39,745 bases of DNA. Origin: Deltaproteobacteria bacterium. Lineage in GTDB: Bacteria > Desulfobacterota > Desulfuromonadia > Geobacterales > Geobacteraceae. This document shows positions 24,983-34,742 of this stretch, in pieces (the first letter of the stretch is position 1; the number at the start of each line of letters is the position of its first letter). The translations under genes were made by a program, and so were the position numbers. Under the pieces are notes generated by a model, which worked only from the letters and a program-made list of their open reading frames with translations, was not told where the DNA came from and did not search any database. The stretch is from positions 1 to 39,745 of the forward strand of contig JAJZUC010000018.1 of the NCBI GenBank assembly GCA_021847245.1, in the 5' to 3' direction.

Positions 24983-25762
24983 TTAAACGACGGTCCTTCC
25001 CCCATCGACCGCCACAATCTGCCCGGTGATGAACGCCGAGGCATCCGACGCCAGGAGCACCGCCAGCCCCTTCAGGTCCTCTGCCCCGCCGACCCGGCCG
25101 AGAGGGTTTCGTTTGACGATGTAGTCGAGGGATTTGTCCAGGGTCCCCCGGGTCATCTTGGACGGGAAAAAGCCGGGGGCTATGGTATTGACGGTAATCT
25201 GGTACTGGGCCCACTCCGCGGCCAGCGCCCTGGTCATGTTGACCATCCCACCCTTGGTGGTGTTGTAGGCGAGCGTAAACATCCCCATCAGCGGATCGTT
25301 TCCCTTGAGCCCCGCGATCGAGGCGACGTTGATGATGCGCCCCTGGCGGCGGGGGATCATGGAGAGCTTGCCCACGGCCTGGGTGACCAGGAACGCGCCG
25401 GTCAAGTTCAGGTTGAGGAGCTTCTGCCAGGCCTCCAAGGGGAGGTCCACCGTGGGGGAGCCCCAGGTGGCGCCGGCGTTGTTCACCAGGATGTCGATCT
25501 GACCCCAGGTTGCCACTGCCTTCTCGACCATCAGCGTGATGGCCGACGGATCGGAGAGGTCGCAGGCCAGCGGGAGGACCTCCGCCCCCTGGCCGCGGAG
25601 ATGCCCTGCCGCCTCCTCCAGTTCGGCCGCCTTGCGGGCGGTGATGACCAACCGCGCCCCCATCTCGCCCAGGGCCTCGGCAATCTGCAGGCCGAGCCCC
25701 CGGGAGCCTCCCGTTATCAGGGCGACCCTCCCGTTCAGATTGAACAACTCACGAACTCCCAT
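24983..25762 (-). CDS. Short-chain dehydrogenase/reductase
   Basis: A 259-residue classical SDR. TGGSRGLG (17-24) binds NAD(P), NNAG (94-97) and the catalytic Ser148, Tyr166 and Lys170 (YNTTKGG) are all present. The sequence ends in FITGQIVAVDGGRTVV. ATG 25762 has GGGAGG upstream. Nearest general types are 3-oxoacyl or 3-hydroxybutyrate dehydrogenases; LvaD of the levulinate pathway is an SDR that reduces 4-oxoacyl-CoA to 4-hydroxyacyl-CoA, which would fit here. The exact substrate cannot be told from sequence. Confidence 0.93.
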   Translation of the reverse strand: MGVRELFNLNGRVALITGGSRGLGLQIAEALGEMGARLVITARKAAELEEAAGHLRGQGAEVLPLACDLSDPSAITLMVEKAVATWGQIDILVNNAGATWGSPTVDLPLEAWQKLLNLNLTGAFLVTQAVGKLSMIPRRQGRIINVASIAGLKGNDPLMGMFTLAYNTTKGGMVNMTRALAAEWAQYQITVNTIAPGFFPSKMTRGTLDKSLDYIVKRNPLGRVGGAEDLKGLAVLLASDASAFITGQIVAVDGGRTVV

Positions 25763-25802
25763 AAAGTAACCTCCCCTGTGCGGATATGACTGTATCCCGT
25801 TG

Positions 25803-27605
25803 TCAGTACCAAGTGTCATCCATGGCGTGGCAGGTGGTGTCGAGCCCTCCCAGAATGCGGCCCTGGTAGCGGATCTTGGGGAGTTCCCAGCGGAAATAGT
25901 ACCGGCAGGCCTGGAGCTTCCCCCGGTAGAATTCCTGGTTGCTCCCCGTTGCGGTCGCGCCCTTCCGGGTGGCCGCCACGGCCTGGCGCAGCCACATCCA
26001 GGCGATGACCACGTGTCCCACCATCGCCAGATAGAGCGAGGCATTGGCGAGGAAAAGATCAGTCCCCGCCTCCTCCCGCTTTGCCAGCAGGAGCGCCGTC
26101 GTCTCTTCCACCGTCTGCAGGGCCTCGCGCAACTCCTGCGCCAGCCCCCGGAGCGCCTCTTCCCCGTCGGCCTCCGCGACCGTCTTTGCGATCTCCCGGG
26201 TGAGCAGTCTGAAGGCCGCGCCGCCCTGCATGGAGATCTTTCGTCCCAGGAGATCGATCGCCTGGATGCCGTTGGTCCCTTCGTGAATCGGATTGAGGCG
26301 GTTGTTGCGGAAATACTGCTCCACCGGATAGTCGCGGGTGTAGCCGTACCCCCCCAGGACCTGGATGGCCTGGCTGTTCGCCTCTATGCAGAGCTCCGAC
26401 GACCATGCCTTGATGATCGGCGTGAGGATATCGAGGAGAAGGCCCGCCTCCCGTCGCACCCCGTCGTCCGGCGAGCTCTTCTGCTGGTCGAGGAGCCACG
26501 CCGCGTAGAAGCCAAGCGCAAAGCACCCCTCCACGTAAGACTTCTGCATGAGGAGCATCCGCCTCACGTCGGCGTGCTCGATCAGCATGACTTGTTTGGA
26601 GGTGGGGTCGCTGTTCCCCGCCCGCCGCCCCTGGGGGCGGTTGCGGGCGTAGTCGAGGGAGTAGAGGTAGCCGGCATAGCCGAGCATCGTCGCCCCCATC
26701 CCCACGTTGATGCGCGCCTCGTTCATCATGTGGAACATGCAGGCGAGCCCCTTGTTGGGCTCACCGATCAGGTAGCCGTGGCACCGGTCGTTCTCGCCGA
26801 AATTGAGCATCGTCGAGGTGGTCCCCCGCCACCCCATCTTGTGGATCAGCCCGGCCAGGGCCACGTCATTCTCCTCCCCGGGGCTGCCGTCGGGGTTTAC
26901 GCGGTAGCGGGGGACGATGAAGAGGGAGAGCCCTTTCACCCCCGCCGGGGCTCCCTTGATGCGCGCCAGCACGAGATGGACGATGTTTTCCGAAAGCTCG
27001 TGCTCGCCGGCGGAGATGAAGATCTTGTTTCCCTTGATCAGGTAGTGCCCCTCTTTCGTCGGTACGGCCGTGGTGGCGATATCGGCCAGCGACGAGCCCG
27101 CCTGGGGCTCGGTCAGGATCATGGTGCCGAAACAGCGCCCGTCGAGCATGGGGGGGAGGAAGCGCCTCTTCTGCTCCGGCGTGCCGAAGGCCTCGATGAC
27201 GTTGGCTGCCGCCTTGGTCAGGCCGACGTAGCTGGTGGTCGGAATATTGGCCGCGGAAAACCAGACCTGGCAGGCAAGGCTGATCATCCGGGGGAGCTGG
27301 ATCCCCCCAAGCTCCGTGCTGTGATGGGCGGCGAGAAATCCCGCCTCGGCATAGGCGGCGACCGCCTCCCTGATCTCGGGGATCATCGCGACCTTGCCGT
27401 CCACCATCACCGGCTCCCGGGCGTCGCTGGCGGCCAGGTGGGGATAGAACTTCTCCCGGGCGATCTGCTCGGCGACGTCGATGATCGCCTCGAAGGTCTC
27501 CCACGAATGCTCTTCATAACAGGCATGTTTCGTCAACTGCTCGGCATCGAACAGCTCGTAGAGGACGAAGCTCAGATTGCGGCGACTCATGAATTCAACG
27601 GCCAT
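25803..27605 (-). CDS. Acyl-CoA dehydrogenase, long form (DmdC/FadE5-like, with C-terminal extension)
   Basis: A 600-residue acyl-CoA dehydrogenase. The core has GTMILTEPQAGSSLAD (FAD/substrate binding), RINVGMGAT and LNPIHEGTNGIQAIDLLGRK with the catalytic Glu442. The extra 120 residues at the C-terminus, including AMVGHVVIAWMWLRQA, form the additional domain of the DmdC/FadE5 class. It would desaturate a saturated acyl-CoA and reduce ETF. GGAG precedes ATG 27605. It lies between thiolase and SDR genes in the long operon, giving the third ACAD-fold enzyme in the window. Confidence 0.93.
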   Translation of the reverse strand: MAVEFMSRRNLSFVLYELFDAEQLTKHACYEEHSWETFEAIIDVAEQIAREKFYPHLAASDAREPVMVDGKVAMIPEIREAVAAYAEAGFLAAHHSTELGGIQLPRMISLACQVWFSAANIPTTSYVGLTKAAANVIEAFGTPEQKRRFLPPMLDGRCFGTMILTEPQAGSSLADIATTAVPTKEGHYLIKGNKIFISAGEHELSENIVHLVLARIKGAPAGVKGLSLFIVPRYRVNPDGSPGEENDVALAGLIHKMGWRGTTSTMLNFGENDRCHGYLIGEPNKGLACMFHMMNEARINVGMGATMLGYAGYLYSLDYARNRPQGRRAGNSDPTSKQVMLIEHADVRRMLLMQKSYVEGCFALGFYAAWLLDQQKSSPDDGVRREAGLLLDILTPIIKAWSSELCIEANSQAIQVLGGYGYTRDYPVEQYFRNNRLNPIHEGTNGIQAIDLLGRKISMQGGAAFRLLTREIAKTVAEADGEEALRGLAQELREALQTVEETTALLLAKREEAGTDLFLANASLYLAMVGHVVIAWMWLRQAVAATRKGATATGSNQEFYRGKLQACRYYFRWELPKIRYQGRILGGLDTTCHAMDDTWY

Positions 27606-27620
27606 TTGTCCCGACTCCTT

Positions 27621-28805
27621 TCAGGCCACCTCGAACAGCCCCGCGGCACCCATCCCCCCGCCGACGCACATGGTCACGACCACGTACCTGACTCGCCGTC
27701 GTTTACCTTCGATCAGGGCGTGCCCGACCATCCGGGCTCCGCTCATGCCGTAGGGGTGGCCGATGGAGATGGCGCCGCCGTTCACGTTCAGCCGCTCCAT
27801 GGGGATCCCCAGGCGGTCGCGGCAGTAGATGACCTGCACCGCGAAGGCCTCGTTCAGCTCCCAGAGGCCGATGTCGTCCATGGTGAGGCCGTTTCGCTGC
27901 AAAAGCCGGGGTACCGCAAAGACCGGCCCGATCCCCATCTCGTCGGGCTCGCAGCCGGCAACCACCAGACCGCGGAAGATCCCGAGCGGCTCGATGCCGC
28001 GCTGCTCCGCGAGCCTTCCATCCATGACCACGCAGGCGGAGGCGCCGTCTGAGAGCTGGCAGGCGTTGCCGGCGGTGATGAAGCTGTCGGGACCCTGGAC
28101 AGGCTGGAGCTTGGCAAGACTTTCCAGGGTGGTATCGGGCCGGTTCCCCTCGTCTCTCGTCAGGGTCACCTCCTCCAGCCAGTTCTTGCCGCTCTCCTTG
28201 TCCGTCATCTGCTTCCGGGTGGTCAGGGGGATGATCTCGTCGTCGAACTTCCCCTCCCTCTGGGCCGCGGCGGTGCGTTGCTGGCTGATCAGGGCGTACT
28301 CGTCCTGGGCCTCACGGCTGATTTTGTAGCGCCTTGCCACCACCTCTGCCGTGTCGATCATCGGCATGTACACCTGGGGCTTGTGCTCCATCAGCCACTC
28401 TTCGGTCCTGCGGTACCTGTTGGTGTGCTCGTTGGCCACCAGGCTGATCGATTCGAGCCCTCCGGCCACCATGATCGGCACCCTGTCCACCATGACCCGC
28501 TGCGCCGCCATGGCGATTGACTGGAGCCCGGAGCTGCAGAAGCGGTTCACCGTGACGCCGCCTGTGGTCACCGGCAGGCCGGCGCGAAGTGCTACCTGCC
28601 GGGCGATGTTGGAGCCGGTGGCCCCTTCCGGCAGGCCGCAGCCGATGATGACATCCTCCACCTCGGCAGGATCTATCCCCGCCCGGGCCACCGCATGCCG
28701 GACGACGTGACCGCCAAGGGTGGCGCCGTGGGTGGCGTTGAAGGCCCCCCTGTATGCCCGTCCGATGGGGGTCCGGGCCGTCGATACGATTACTGCATCA
28801 CTCAT
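27621..28805 (-). CDS. Acetyl-CoA acyltransferase (FadA-like thiolase)
   Basis: A 394-residue thiolase. Cys90 in NRFCSSG is the nucleophile; [33 protein letters not shown] (active-site His) and TMCVGGGMG (second Cys) are present. The sequence SRDAAxxYALxSQQ-like [17 protein letters not shown] is typical of FadA-type degradative thiolases. It starts at ATG 28805, follows the FadB-like gene by 30 bases and precedes the long ACAD by 15, so the three form a complete beta-oxidation core. It differs from the thiolase at 7728-8903, which fits a short-chain role. Confidence 0.94.
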   Translation of the reverse strand: MSDAVIVSTARTPIGRAYRGAFNATHGATLGGHVVRHAVARAGIDPAEVEDVIIGCGLPEGATGSNIARQVALRAGLPVTTGGVTVNRFCSSGLQSIAMAAQRVMVDRVPIMVAGGLESISLVANEHTNRYRRTEEWLMEHKPQVYMPMIDTAEVVARRYKISREAQDEYALISQQRTAAAQREGKFDDEIIPLTTRKQMTDKESGKNWLEEVTLTRDEGNRPDTTLESLAKLQPVQGPDSFITAGNACQLSDGASACVVMDGRLAEQRGIEPLGIFRGLVVAGCEPDEMGIGPVFAVPRLLQRNGLTMDDIGLWELNEAFAVQVIYCRDRLGIPMERLNVNGGAISIGHPYGMSGARMVGHALIEGKRRRVRYVVVTMCVGGGMGAAGLFEVA

Positions 28806-28835
28806 TGCCTTGTCTCCTTGTGCGCTCTCCGCGCG

Positions 28836-30935
28836 TTACAGATCGCCCAAGCCCTTCCCCTGCTCCACCAGACGCTTCAGAAGGGGTGCCGGTCGCCAGT
28901 AGTCGCCATGGATCTCGGCGTACCTGCACATCGCCTCATAGACATTTGCCAGGCCCACCGTCTCGGCGTGGAACATCGGCCCGCCGCGGTGGGCCGGGAA
29001 GCCATAGCCGTTGATGTAGATGAGATCGATATCGCTGGCGCGAAGCGCCATCCCCTCTTCGAGGATTTTGGCCCCCTCGTTGACCAGCTGGTAGATGCAG
29101 CGCTCGATGATCTCCTGGTCGCTGATCTCCCGGCGCTTGATCCCCATCTTCTCGGAGGTCCTGACGATGATCTCCTCCACCACCGGATCGGGAATGGGGG
29201 TCCGGCTCCCCTCCTCGTAGCGGTAGAAGCCGGCGCCGGTCTTCTGGCCGAACCGCCCCAGTTCGCAGATCTGGTCCGCAACCGTGGAGTAGCGCTCGTC
29301 CTTGGGCCTGGTCGTCGCGCGGCGCTTGCGGATCGCCCAGCCGATGTCAAGCCCCGCCAGGTCCCCCATGGCGAACGGCCCCATGGCCATGCCGAAGTCG
29401 TACAGCACCCGGTCCACCTGCTGCGGCAGGGCCCCCTCCTCCAGGAGGAAATGGGCCTCCCGGGTGTACTTGGCCACCATCCGGTTGCCGACGAAGCCGT
29501 CGCAGACGCCGACCAGGACCCCGAGCTTGTTCAGCGACTTTGCCAGCTTCATGGAGGTGGCGACGGTCTCCTTGGAGCTCTTCGCCCCGCGCACCACCTC
29601 GAGAAGGCGCATGACGTTGGCGGGGCTGAAGAAGTGGAGCCCGATGACGCTTTCCGGCCGCCTCGTCACCGCGGCGATCTCGTTGACGTCGAGGGTCGAG
29701 GTGTTGGTGGCGAGAATCGCCGAGGGTGGGCAGACGCGGTCCAGGATTTGGAAGATCTCCTTCTTCACCCCCATCTCCTCGAAGGCCGCCTCCACCACCA
29801 CATCCACGTCGCTTAAGGCATCGAAGCTGACGGAGCCGCTGATAAGCCCCATCCGGCGGTCCATCTCGGCCTGGGTCAATCCCCCCTTCTGCACGGTGTT
29901 CGCGTAGTTTTTCCGGATGGTCCCGAGCCCCCTGTCGAGGAGCTCCTGGGACCTCTCGATAAGTCGCACCGGAATGCCGGCGTTGGCGAAATTCATGGCG
30001 ATCCCGCCCCCCATGGTGCCGGCACCCACCACCCCGGCGGTCCGGATCGGCTTTGTCGGCGTCTCCTTCGGCACATCGGGGATCTTCCCCGCCTCACGCT
30101 CGGCGAAGAAGACATGCCGCAGGGCCTTCGACTGCCGCGACTCCACGCACTGCATGAAGAGCTCCCGCTCCTTGAGACGCCCCTCGGCAAAGGGGAGATT
30201 GACGGCCGCCTCGACGCAGTCGACGATCAGGAAAGGCGCCAGGTGCCCCCTGGCCTTTTTCTCAAGGCTCTTCCGCACCCCGTTGAAATAGTCGGGGCCA
30301 CTGGCGCCCTTGAGCGTTGCGGTCATCCGGCTGATAACCCGCAGGGGGCGGTTTTCGCCGACGACCCGCTCGGCGAATTCCAGGGCTGAAGAAAGGAGAT
30401 CACCGCCGAGTATCTCGTCGATCACCCCGAGCTCCAGCGCCTTGGCCGCGCTCATGTGCTCGCCGCTCAGGATCAGGTCGAGGGCCGGCTCCACGCCGAT
30501 CAGCCGGGGGAGACGCTGGGTGCCGCCACCGCCCGGCAGGAGTCCCAGCTTCACCTCCGGGAGACCGAGCTTGGCCTGCGGCACGGCGCAGCGGAAATGG
30601 CAGGCAAGGGCCACCTCCAGCCCTCCCCCCAGGGCCGTGCCGTGGATGGCGGCGATCACCGGCTTGGGGTACCCTTCGAGGACCGGAAGAAGCTCCTGCA
30701 GGGTCGGGACTCCCGGTGGTTTGGGTTTGCCGAACTCCCGGATGTCGGCCCCGGCGATGAAGGTTGTGCCGCCCCCCCGGAGGATGAACGCCTTGACCGA
30801 CGGATCGGCGGCCCCCTTCTCGATGCTCTCGATTATCCCCTGGGGCACGCCGGTGCTCAGCGCATTGACCGGCGGGTTGTTGACGGTTATGACGCCGACG
30901 GTGCCCTGCTTTGCGTAATCGACCAGGCTTGACAT
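28836..30935 (-). CDS. Bifunctional enoyl-CoA hydratase/3-hydroxyacyl-CoA dehydrogenase (FadB/EHHADH type)
   Basis: A 699-residue fusion. The N-terminal crotonase domain keeps both catalytic Glu residues, Glu107 (ALGGGLEVA) and Glu127 (LGLPEVKLGLLPGG), so it should be a real hydratase. From about residue 295 the dehydrogenase domain has TAGVVGAGTMGGGIA, NTSTLDVNEIAAVT and HFFSPANVMRLLEVV with the catalytic His, then two C-terminal 3HCDH domains. AGGAGG lies just before ATG 30935. It converts trans-2-enoyl-CoA to 3-oxoacyl-CoA via the (S)-hydroxy intermediate. First catabolic gene after the transporter genes. Confidence 0.94.
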   Translation of the reverse strand: MSSLVDYAKQGTVGVITVNNPPVNALSTGVPQGIIESIEKGAADPSVKAFILRGGGTTFIAGADIREFGKPKPPGVPTLQELLPVLEGYPKPVIAAIHGTALGGGLEVALACHFRCAVPQAKLGLPEVKLGLLPGGGGTQRLPRLIGVEPALDLILSGEHMSAAKALELGVIDEILGGDLLSSALEFAERVVGENRPLRVISRMTATLKGASGPDYFNGVRKSLEKKARGHLAPFLIVDCVEAAVNLPFAEGRLKERELFMQCVESRQSKALRHVFFAEREAGKIPDVPKETPTKPIRTAGVVGAGTMGGGIAMNFANAGIPVRLIERSQELLDRGLGTIRKNYANTVQKGGLTQAEMDRRMGLISGSVSFDALSDVDVVVEAAFEEMGVKKEIFQILDRVCPPSAILATNTSTLDVNEIAAVTRRPESVIGLHFFSPANVMRLLEVVRGAKSSKETVATSMKLAKSLNKLGVLVGVCDGFVGNRMVAKYTREAHFLLEEGALPQQVDRVLYDFGMAMGPFAMGDLAGLDIGWAIRKRRATTRPKDERYSTVADQICELGRFGQKTGAGFYRYEEGSRTPIPDPVVEEIIVRTSEKMGIKRREISDQEIIERCIYQLVNEGAKILEEGMALRASDIDLIYINGYGFPAHRGGPMFHAETVGLANVYEAMCRYAEIHGDYWRPAPLLKRLVEQGKGLGDL

Positions 30936-30963
30936 GGAACCTCCTCTTTTCGTGGTATCTTTT

Positions 30964-31659
30964 TTACACCTCGAGCCATTCCTTGCGGACGGTGCTGTTG
31001 CTCCGAAGGTCCTCGGGGGTCCCCTCGAAGACTATCTGCCCGTGTCCCATCACGTAGAGGCGCTGGGAGATGGCAAGGGCGATGGTCAGTTTCTGCTCGA
31101 CCAGGAGGATGGACACCCCGCGGTTCTTGATCTCCTCCAGCAGCTCCCCGACCTGGGCGACGATCTTGGGCGCCAGCCCCTCGGTGGGCTCGTCGATCAT
31201 GATCAGGTCCGGGTCCCCCATCAGGGTGCGGCAGAGGGTCAGCATCTGCTGCTCCCCGCCGGAGAGGACCCCGGCAGCCGTGTCGGCCCGCTCACGCAGG
31301 GAGGGAAAAAGGGTGAACATGTCGTCGATGTTCCACCGCCCCTTCTGCCGCCTTGATTTCATCCCCAGGACCAGGTTCTGCCTGACGGTCAGGGTGGGGA
31401 AGACCGACCTGTCCTCGGGGACGTATCCGAGGCCGCGACGGGCGATCTTGTGGGATTCGAGGCCGGCCAGCTCTTCCCCCTTGAAAAGTACGGACCCCTT
31501 CATCGCTACCAGCCCCATGATCGCCTTGACCGTCGTGGAGCGGCCGACGCCGTTACGCCCCAGGAGGCTCACGATCTCACCGGGCCTCACCCGCATGTTC
31601 ACCCCATGGAGAACGTGGCTCTTGCCGTAGTAGGCATGCACGTCATCAAGCTGTAGCAT
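30964..31659 (-). CDS. livF: Branched-chain-type ABC transporter ATPase LivF
   Basis: A 231-residue ATPase. The Walker A is GRNGVGRST (34-42), with Arg40 in place of the usual Lys; LSGGEQQ is the signature, LIMIDEP the Walker B and VEQ the H-loop region (Gln where many ABC ATPases have His, as is usual in LivF). The start overlaps the livG stop by 14 bases. It would power import with LivG through LivHM. Substrate class in this family covers branched-chain amino acids, amides, urea and aromatic or organic acids; the neighbouring genes favour an organic acid. Confidence 0.92.
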   Translation of the reverse strand: MLQLDDVHAYYGKSHVLHGVNMRVRPGEIVSLLGRNGVGRSTTVKAIMGLVAMKGSVLFKGEELAGLESHKIARRGLGYVPEDRSVFPTLTVRQNLVLGMKSRRQKGRWNIDDMFTLFPSLRERADTAAGVLSGGEQQMLTLCRTLMGDPDLIMIDEPTEGLAPKIVAQVGELLEEIKNRGVSILLVEQKLTIALAISQRLYVMGHGQIVFEGTPEDLRSNSTVRKEWLEV

Positions 31660-32413
31660 CCAGCGCCTCCTCTCCGAGATAGGCTTCCTGCACCTCCTTG
31701 TTCCCCCTGATCTCTTCCGGTGTCCCCGTGGCGAGGATCTTTCCGTACACCAGGACGGAGATGCGGTCCGCCATGCCGAAGACCACCCCCATGTCGTGCT
31801 CCACCATGAGGAGGGTCTTCCCCTTGGTGACCCTCATGATCAGTTCCACGGCCTCATCCGTCTCGCTGCGGTTCATGCCGGCGGTCGGCTCGTCCAGGAG
31901 GATCACCTCGGCCCCCCCGGCGATGGTGATGCCGAGTTCCAGGGCCCGCTGCTCGGCGTACGTCAGGGCGCCGGCAACGACGTCCCGCTTTCTGCTCAGG
32001 CCGATCTGCTCGATGATTGATTCGGCGAGCTCCCTGACATCCCTCAGCCGCTCGAGGGGGTGCCAGAACGAATACCTGTACCCCCGGGACCAGAGGACCG
32101 CACAGCAGATGTTGTCGTACACGCTCAGCCGGTGAAAGATGTTGGTGACCTGGAAGCTTCGGCTCAGGCTCCTGCGGTTGATCTTGAAGGGGGGGAGCCC
32201 CGTGATCTCTTCACCGTTGAGGGAGATCCTCCCTCCGGAGACCGGAAAGCGGCCGCTGATCAGGTTGAAGAGGGTCGATTTCCCCGCTCCGTTGGGGCCG
32301 ATGATGGCATGGCGCTCACCCCGGGGTATGGAGAGGCTGACCCCCTTGATGATCAGGCTCTTGCCGAAGCTTTTGCTCACGTCGACGAGTTCGAGGGCCG
32401 GTGGGTTCTTCAT
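31646..32413 (-). CDS. livG: Branched-chain-type ABC transporter ATPase LivG
   Basis: A 255-residue ATPase with canonical Walker A GPNGAGKST (39-47), LTYAEQR as the LivG-type signature, VILLDEPTAGMN as Walker B and VEHDMGVVF with the H-loop His. ATG 32413 has GGAGG upstream and overlaps the livM stop (ATGA). The much longer open frame running upstream to 33634 is a shadow over livM. With Arg at the LivF Walker A, LivG may carry most of the ATP hydrolysis of the pair. Confidence 0.95.
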   Translation of the reverse strand: MKNPPALELVDVSKSFGKSLIIKGVSLSIPRGERHAIIGPNGAGKSTLFNLISGRFPVSGGRISLNGEEITGLPPFKINRRSLSRSFQVTNIFHRLSVYDNICCAVLWSRGYRYSFWHPLERLRDVRELAESIIEQIGLSRKRDVVAGALTYAEQRALELGITIAGGAEVILLDEPTAGMNRSETDEAVELIMRVTKGKTLLMVEHDMGVVFGMADRISVLVYGKILATGTPEEIRGNKEVQEAYLGEEALDATA

Positions 32414-33705
32414 GGGGATTTCCTCCTCTGCAGCTCGGCCGTGATCCCTTCCCAGCTCAGGGCCGCAGCGGCGCAGGAACGACGGAAGAAGTAGAGCCCG
32501 ATGGCGATGAGGGCCGCGGCACCTATCCATGGGGCGGGAGTGGCCACGTCGAGGGGGATGCGGAAGAGGCTCATCTGCGTCCCGGCCTGCGCCTCCGTCG
32601 TCAGGTGGTATGTGCTCTCCACGAGGCAGATGGTACCCAGGAGCAAGGCGCACGCCGGGACGAAGACCTTCGCGTAGGCCGGAACCAGTCGGCGCATGAG
32701 CCCCGCGCTCCACACCTGGCGATGCTGCATGACGATCCCTGCCAGCCCCTGGGGCGCAAAGAGGACGGTGCTGATGAAGACCACTCCCATGTACAGGGGC
32801 CAGGCCTTGGTATAGGCCCCGAGGACCACCTGGAGAAAGGTCACCAGGATCGCCCCGAGGACCGGGCCGAAGAAGTATCCCGCCCCGCCGATGAAGGTCA
32901 TGAGGAGAGGGGTCACGGAAGTGTGGGCGGTCAGATACTCCTGGGTGACGATCTCGTAGTTTATTGCCGTGAGACCGCCGGCAACGCCGGCGAAGAAGGC
33001 CGAGAGGACCAGGGTGATGAAGCGGACCCGCTGCGGGTTGTAGCCCACGAACTGGGCCCGCTCCGGGTTGTCGCGCACTGCGTTGGCCATGCGCCCCAGG
33101 GGGGTCTGCGTCAGGGCGTACATAAGGATCGCGCTTACGACCAGCCAGAGGGCGATCAGGTAATAGACCTGCACCGGCGGACCGTAGGTGATGCCGAAGA
33201 GCCCCTTCCCCGTCACCCGGTTCGCACTGATCCCGGCCTCCCCTCCGAAACCGGGAAGGACCGTCGAGCCGGCAGCCATGAGCTCGCCTATGCCGAGAGA
33301 GATCATGGCGAATACGGTCCCGGCGCGCTTCGTCGACGCGTAGCCGAAGACGATGCCGAAGAAGAGTCCGGTCACCCCGCCGATGAGGGGAAGGAGAGTG
33401 ACCGGAAAATCGAGTTTGCCGGCGCCGATTGCATTGAGTGCATGGATGGAGGCATAACCCCCCAGACCGTAGTAGACGGCATGGCCGAACGACAGGAGCC
33501 CGCTCTGCCCGAGGAGCATGTTGTACGAAAGGGCGAAGATCACCGCGATCCCCATCTGGCACATCATGGACAAGGCATACCCGCTCCTGAAGACCAGCGG
33601 CAGCAGGAGCGGCACCGCAATCGCGGCGACCCACACCAGCCAGCGGCGGGACCTGACCTTGCTTTCCCCGAGGGTCAATGACATTGCGTCGGTGTTGTTC
33701 ATCAT
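32410..33705 (-). CDS. livM: Branched-chain-type ABC transporter permease LivM
   Basis: A 431-residue permease, longer than the usual 300-360 because of about 80 extra residues at the C-terminus, with a further membrane segment near VPACALLLGTICLV and another at WIGAAALIAIGLYFF. The LivM core is clear: YNMLLGQSGLLSFGHAVYYGLGGY, KRAGTVFAMISLGIGELM, GRMANAVRDNPERAQFVGYN and FIGGAGYFFGPVLGA. Start ATG 33705 overlaps the livH stop. It forms the channel with LivH. Confidence 0.93.
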   Translation of the reverse strand: MMNNTDAMSLTLGESKVRSRRWLVWVAAIAVPLLLPLVFRSGYALSMMCQMGIAVIFALSYNMLLGQSGLLSFGHAVYYGLGGYASIHALNAIGAGKLDFPVTLLPLIGGVTGLFFGIVFGYASTKRAGTVFAMISLGIGELMAAGSTVLPGFGGEAGISANRVTGKGLFGITYGPPVQVYYLIALWLVVSAILMYALTQTPLGRMANAVRDNPERAQFVGYNPQRVRFITLVLSAFFAGVAGGLTAINYEIVTQEYLTAHTSVTPLLMTFIGGAGYFFGPVLGAILVTFLQVVLGAYTKAWPLYMGVVFISTVLFAPQGLAGIVMQHRQVWSAGLMRRLVPAYAKVFVPACALLLGTICLVESTYHLTTEAQAGTQMSLFRIPLDVATPAPWIGAAALIAIGLYFFRRSCAAAALSWEGITAELQRRKSP

Positions 33706-34646
33706 TCGCGTTTCCCCATGAGGCCCTGGGGCCTGAAAATGAGCATGAGCACCATGACGAGATAGGGAATCATCGGTGCCATCTGCGAGATCCTGATCGA
33801 GAACAAGGAGCGGAGCGCTTCATCATGAAGGAGTGCAACCTCGGAACCGGCGAACAGGTCGCTGAGGGAGTAATCGAGGGCGACCGAGAAGGTCTGGATG
33901 ATCCCGAGGACGAGGGAGGCGATGAAGGCCCCTTCCAGAGAACCGAGCCCCCCCACCACCGCGATCACGAAGACGATGGAGCCAACCGCCGCAGCCATGC
34001 TCGGCTCCGTCACGAAGGCGTTGCCGCCGATCACGCCGGCCAGCCCCGCCAGGGCCGTCCCCACGCCGAAGACCAGCATGAAGACCCTGGGGACGTTGTG
34101 CCCCAGCGCCCCCACCATCTCCGGATGGGTCAGCGCCGCCTGGATGATGAGCCCGATGCGGCTCCGCGTCAGCACGACATAGAGAAGGACCATCATGCCG
34201 ACGGAGACCAGCAGCATGAAGCCGCGATAGGCGGGAAAGGAGGTCGAGAAGAGGGAGAACAGGGTGAAATCGAGCTCCCTGGGGATGGCGTATTTGACCG
34301 CCATCCGCCCCCAGATCAGGGGGACGATCTCTTCGACAAGGAGGGCAACCCCGACGGTAAAGAGGAGTTCGGCGACATGACCCGATTTGTGAACGGTGCG
34401 AAGCCCGTAGCGTTCCAGCAGTGCCCCGGCGAGCCCCAGAACCAGCGGCGCGATCACAAGGGCCGGCCAGAACCCGATGGCCGAGCTGATCTGGTAGGCG
34501 AAGTACGCCCCCAGCATATAGAAGCTGGCATGGGCGAAGTTGAGTACCCCCATCATGCTGAATATCAGCGTCAGGCCGCTGGAAAGCATGAACAGCAGCA
34601 GACCGTACGAAAGGCCGTTCAGCAGAGAAGTCAGAAAGAATTCCAT
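33702..34646 (-). CDS. livH: Branched-chain-type ABC transporter permease LivH
   Basis: A 314-residue permease with about eight membrane helices, starting MEFFLTSLLNGLSYGLLLFMLSSG-type sequence and containing MGVLNFAHASFYMLGAYFAY and the cytoplasmic EAA-like loop ALGHNVPRVFMLVFG. ATG 34646 has GGGAGG five bases before it; an in-frame ATG at 34658 is less well placed. An imperfect hairpin (34672-34700) lies between it and livK, as is common where the binding protein is made in excess. Confidence 0.93.
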   Translation of the reverse strand: MEFFLTSLLNGLSYGLLLFMLSSGLTLIFSMMGVLNFAHASFYMLGAYFAYQISSAIGFWPALVIAPLVLGLAGALLERYGLRTVHKSGHVAELLFTVGVALLVEEIVPLIWGRMAVKYAIPRELDFTLFSLFSTSFPAYRGFMLLVSVGMMVLLYVVLTRSRIGLIIQAALTHPEMVGALGHNVPRVFMLVFGVGTALAGLAGVIGGNAFVTEPSMAAAVGSIVFVIAVVGGLGSLEGAFIASLVLGIIQTFSVALDYSLSDLFAGSEVALLHDEALRSLFSIRISQMAPMIPYLVMVLMLIFRPQGLMGKRE

Positions 34647-34671
34647 ACTACCTCCCATCCACTACCCCTGC

Positions 34672-34700
34672 CCCGGCCTGGCGGCTGCGTCTAGGCCAGG
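34672..34700 (-). promoter_or_regulatory. Imperfect hairpin between livK and livH
   Basis: CCCGGCCT (34672-34679) pairs with AGGCCAGG (34693-34700) with one mismatch. It may stabilise livK mRNA or partly terminate transcription; there is no T-run. Confidence 0.35.
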
Positions 34701-34742
34701 ACAGAGGTTACCCATTCCGTGCGGCACAGCTGTCAGAGAAAG

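Noticed and set aside
25800-28052. A 750-codon open frame on the plus strand
   Set aside because: It lies wholly antisense to two well-supported genes (SDR/ACAD and thiolase region), has no recognisable domain and a proline/arginine/histidine-rich composition typical of high-GC antisense shadows.
31646-33634. A 662-codon minus-strand frame extending livG upstream
   Set aside because: The first 407 codons overlap livM in another frame and resemble nothing; the true livG start at 32413 has a clear ribosome-binding site.
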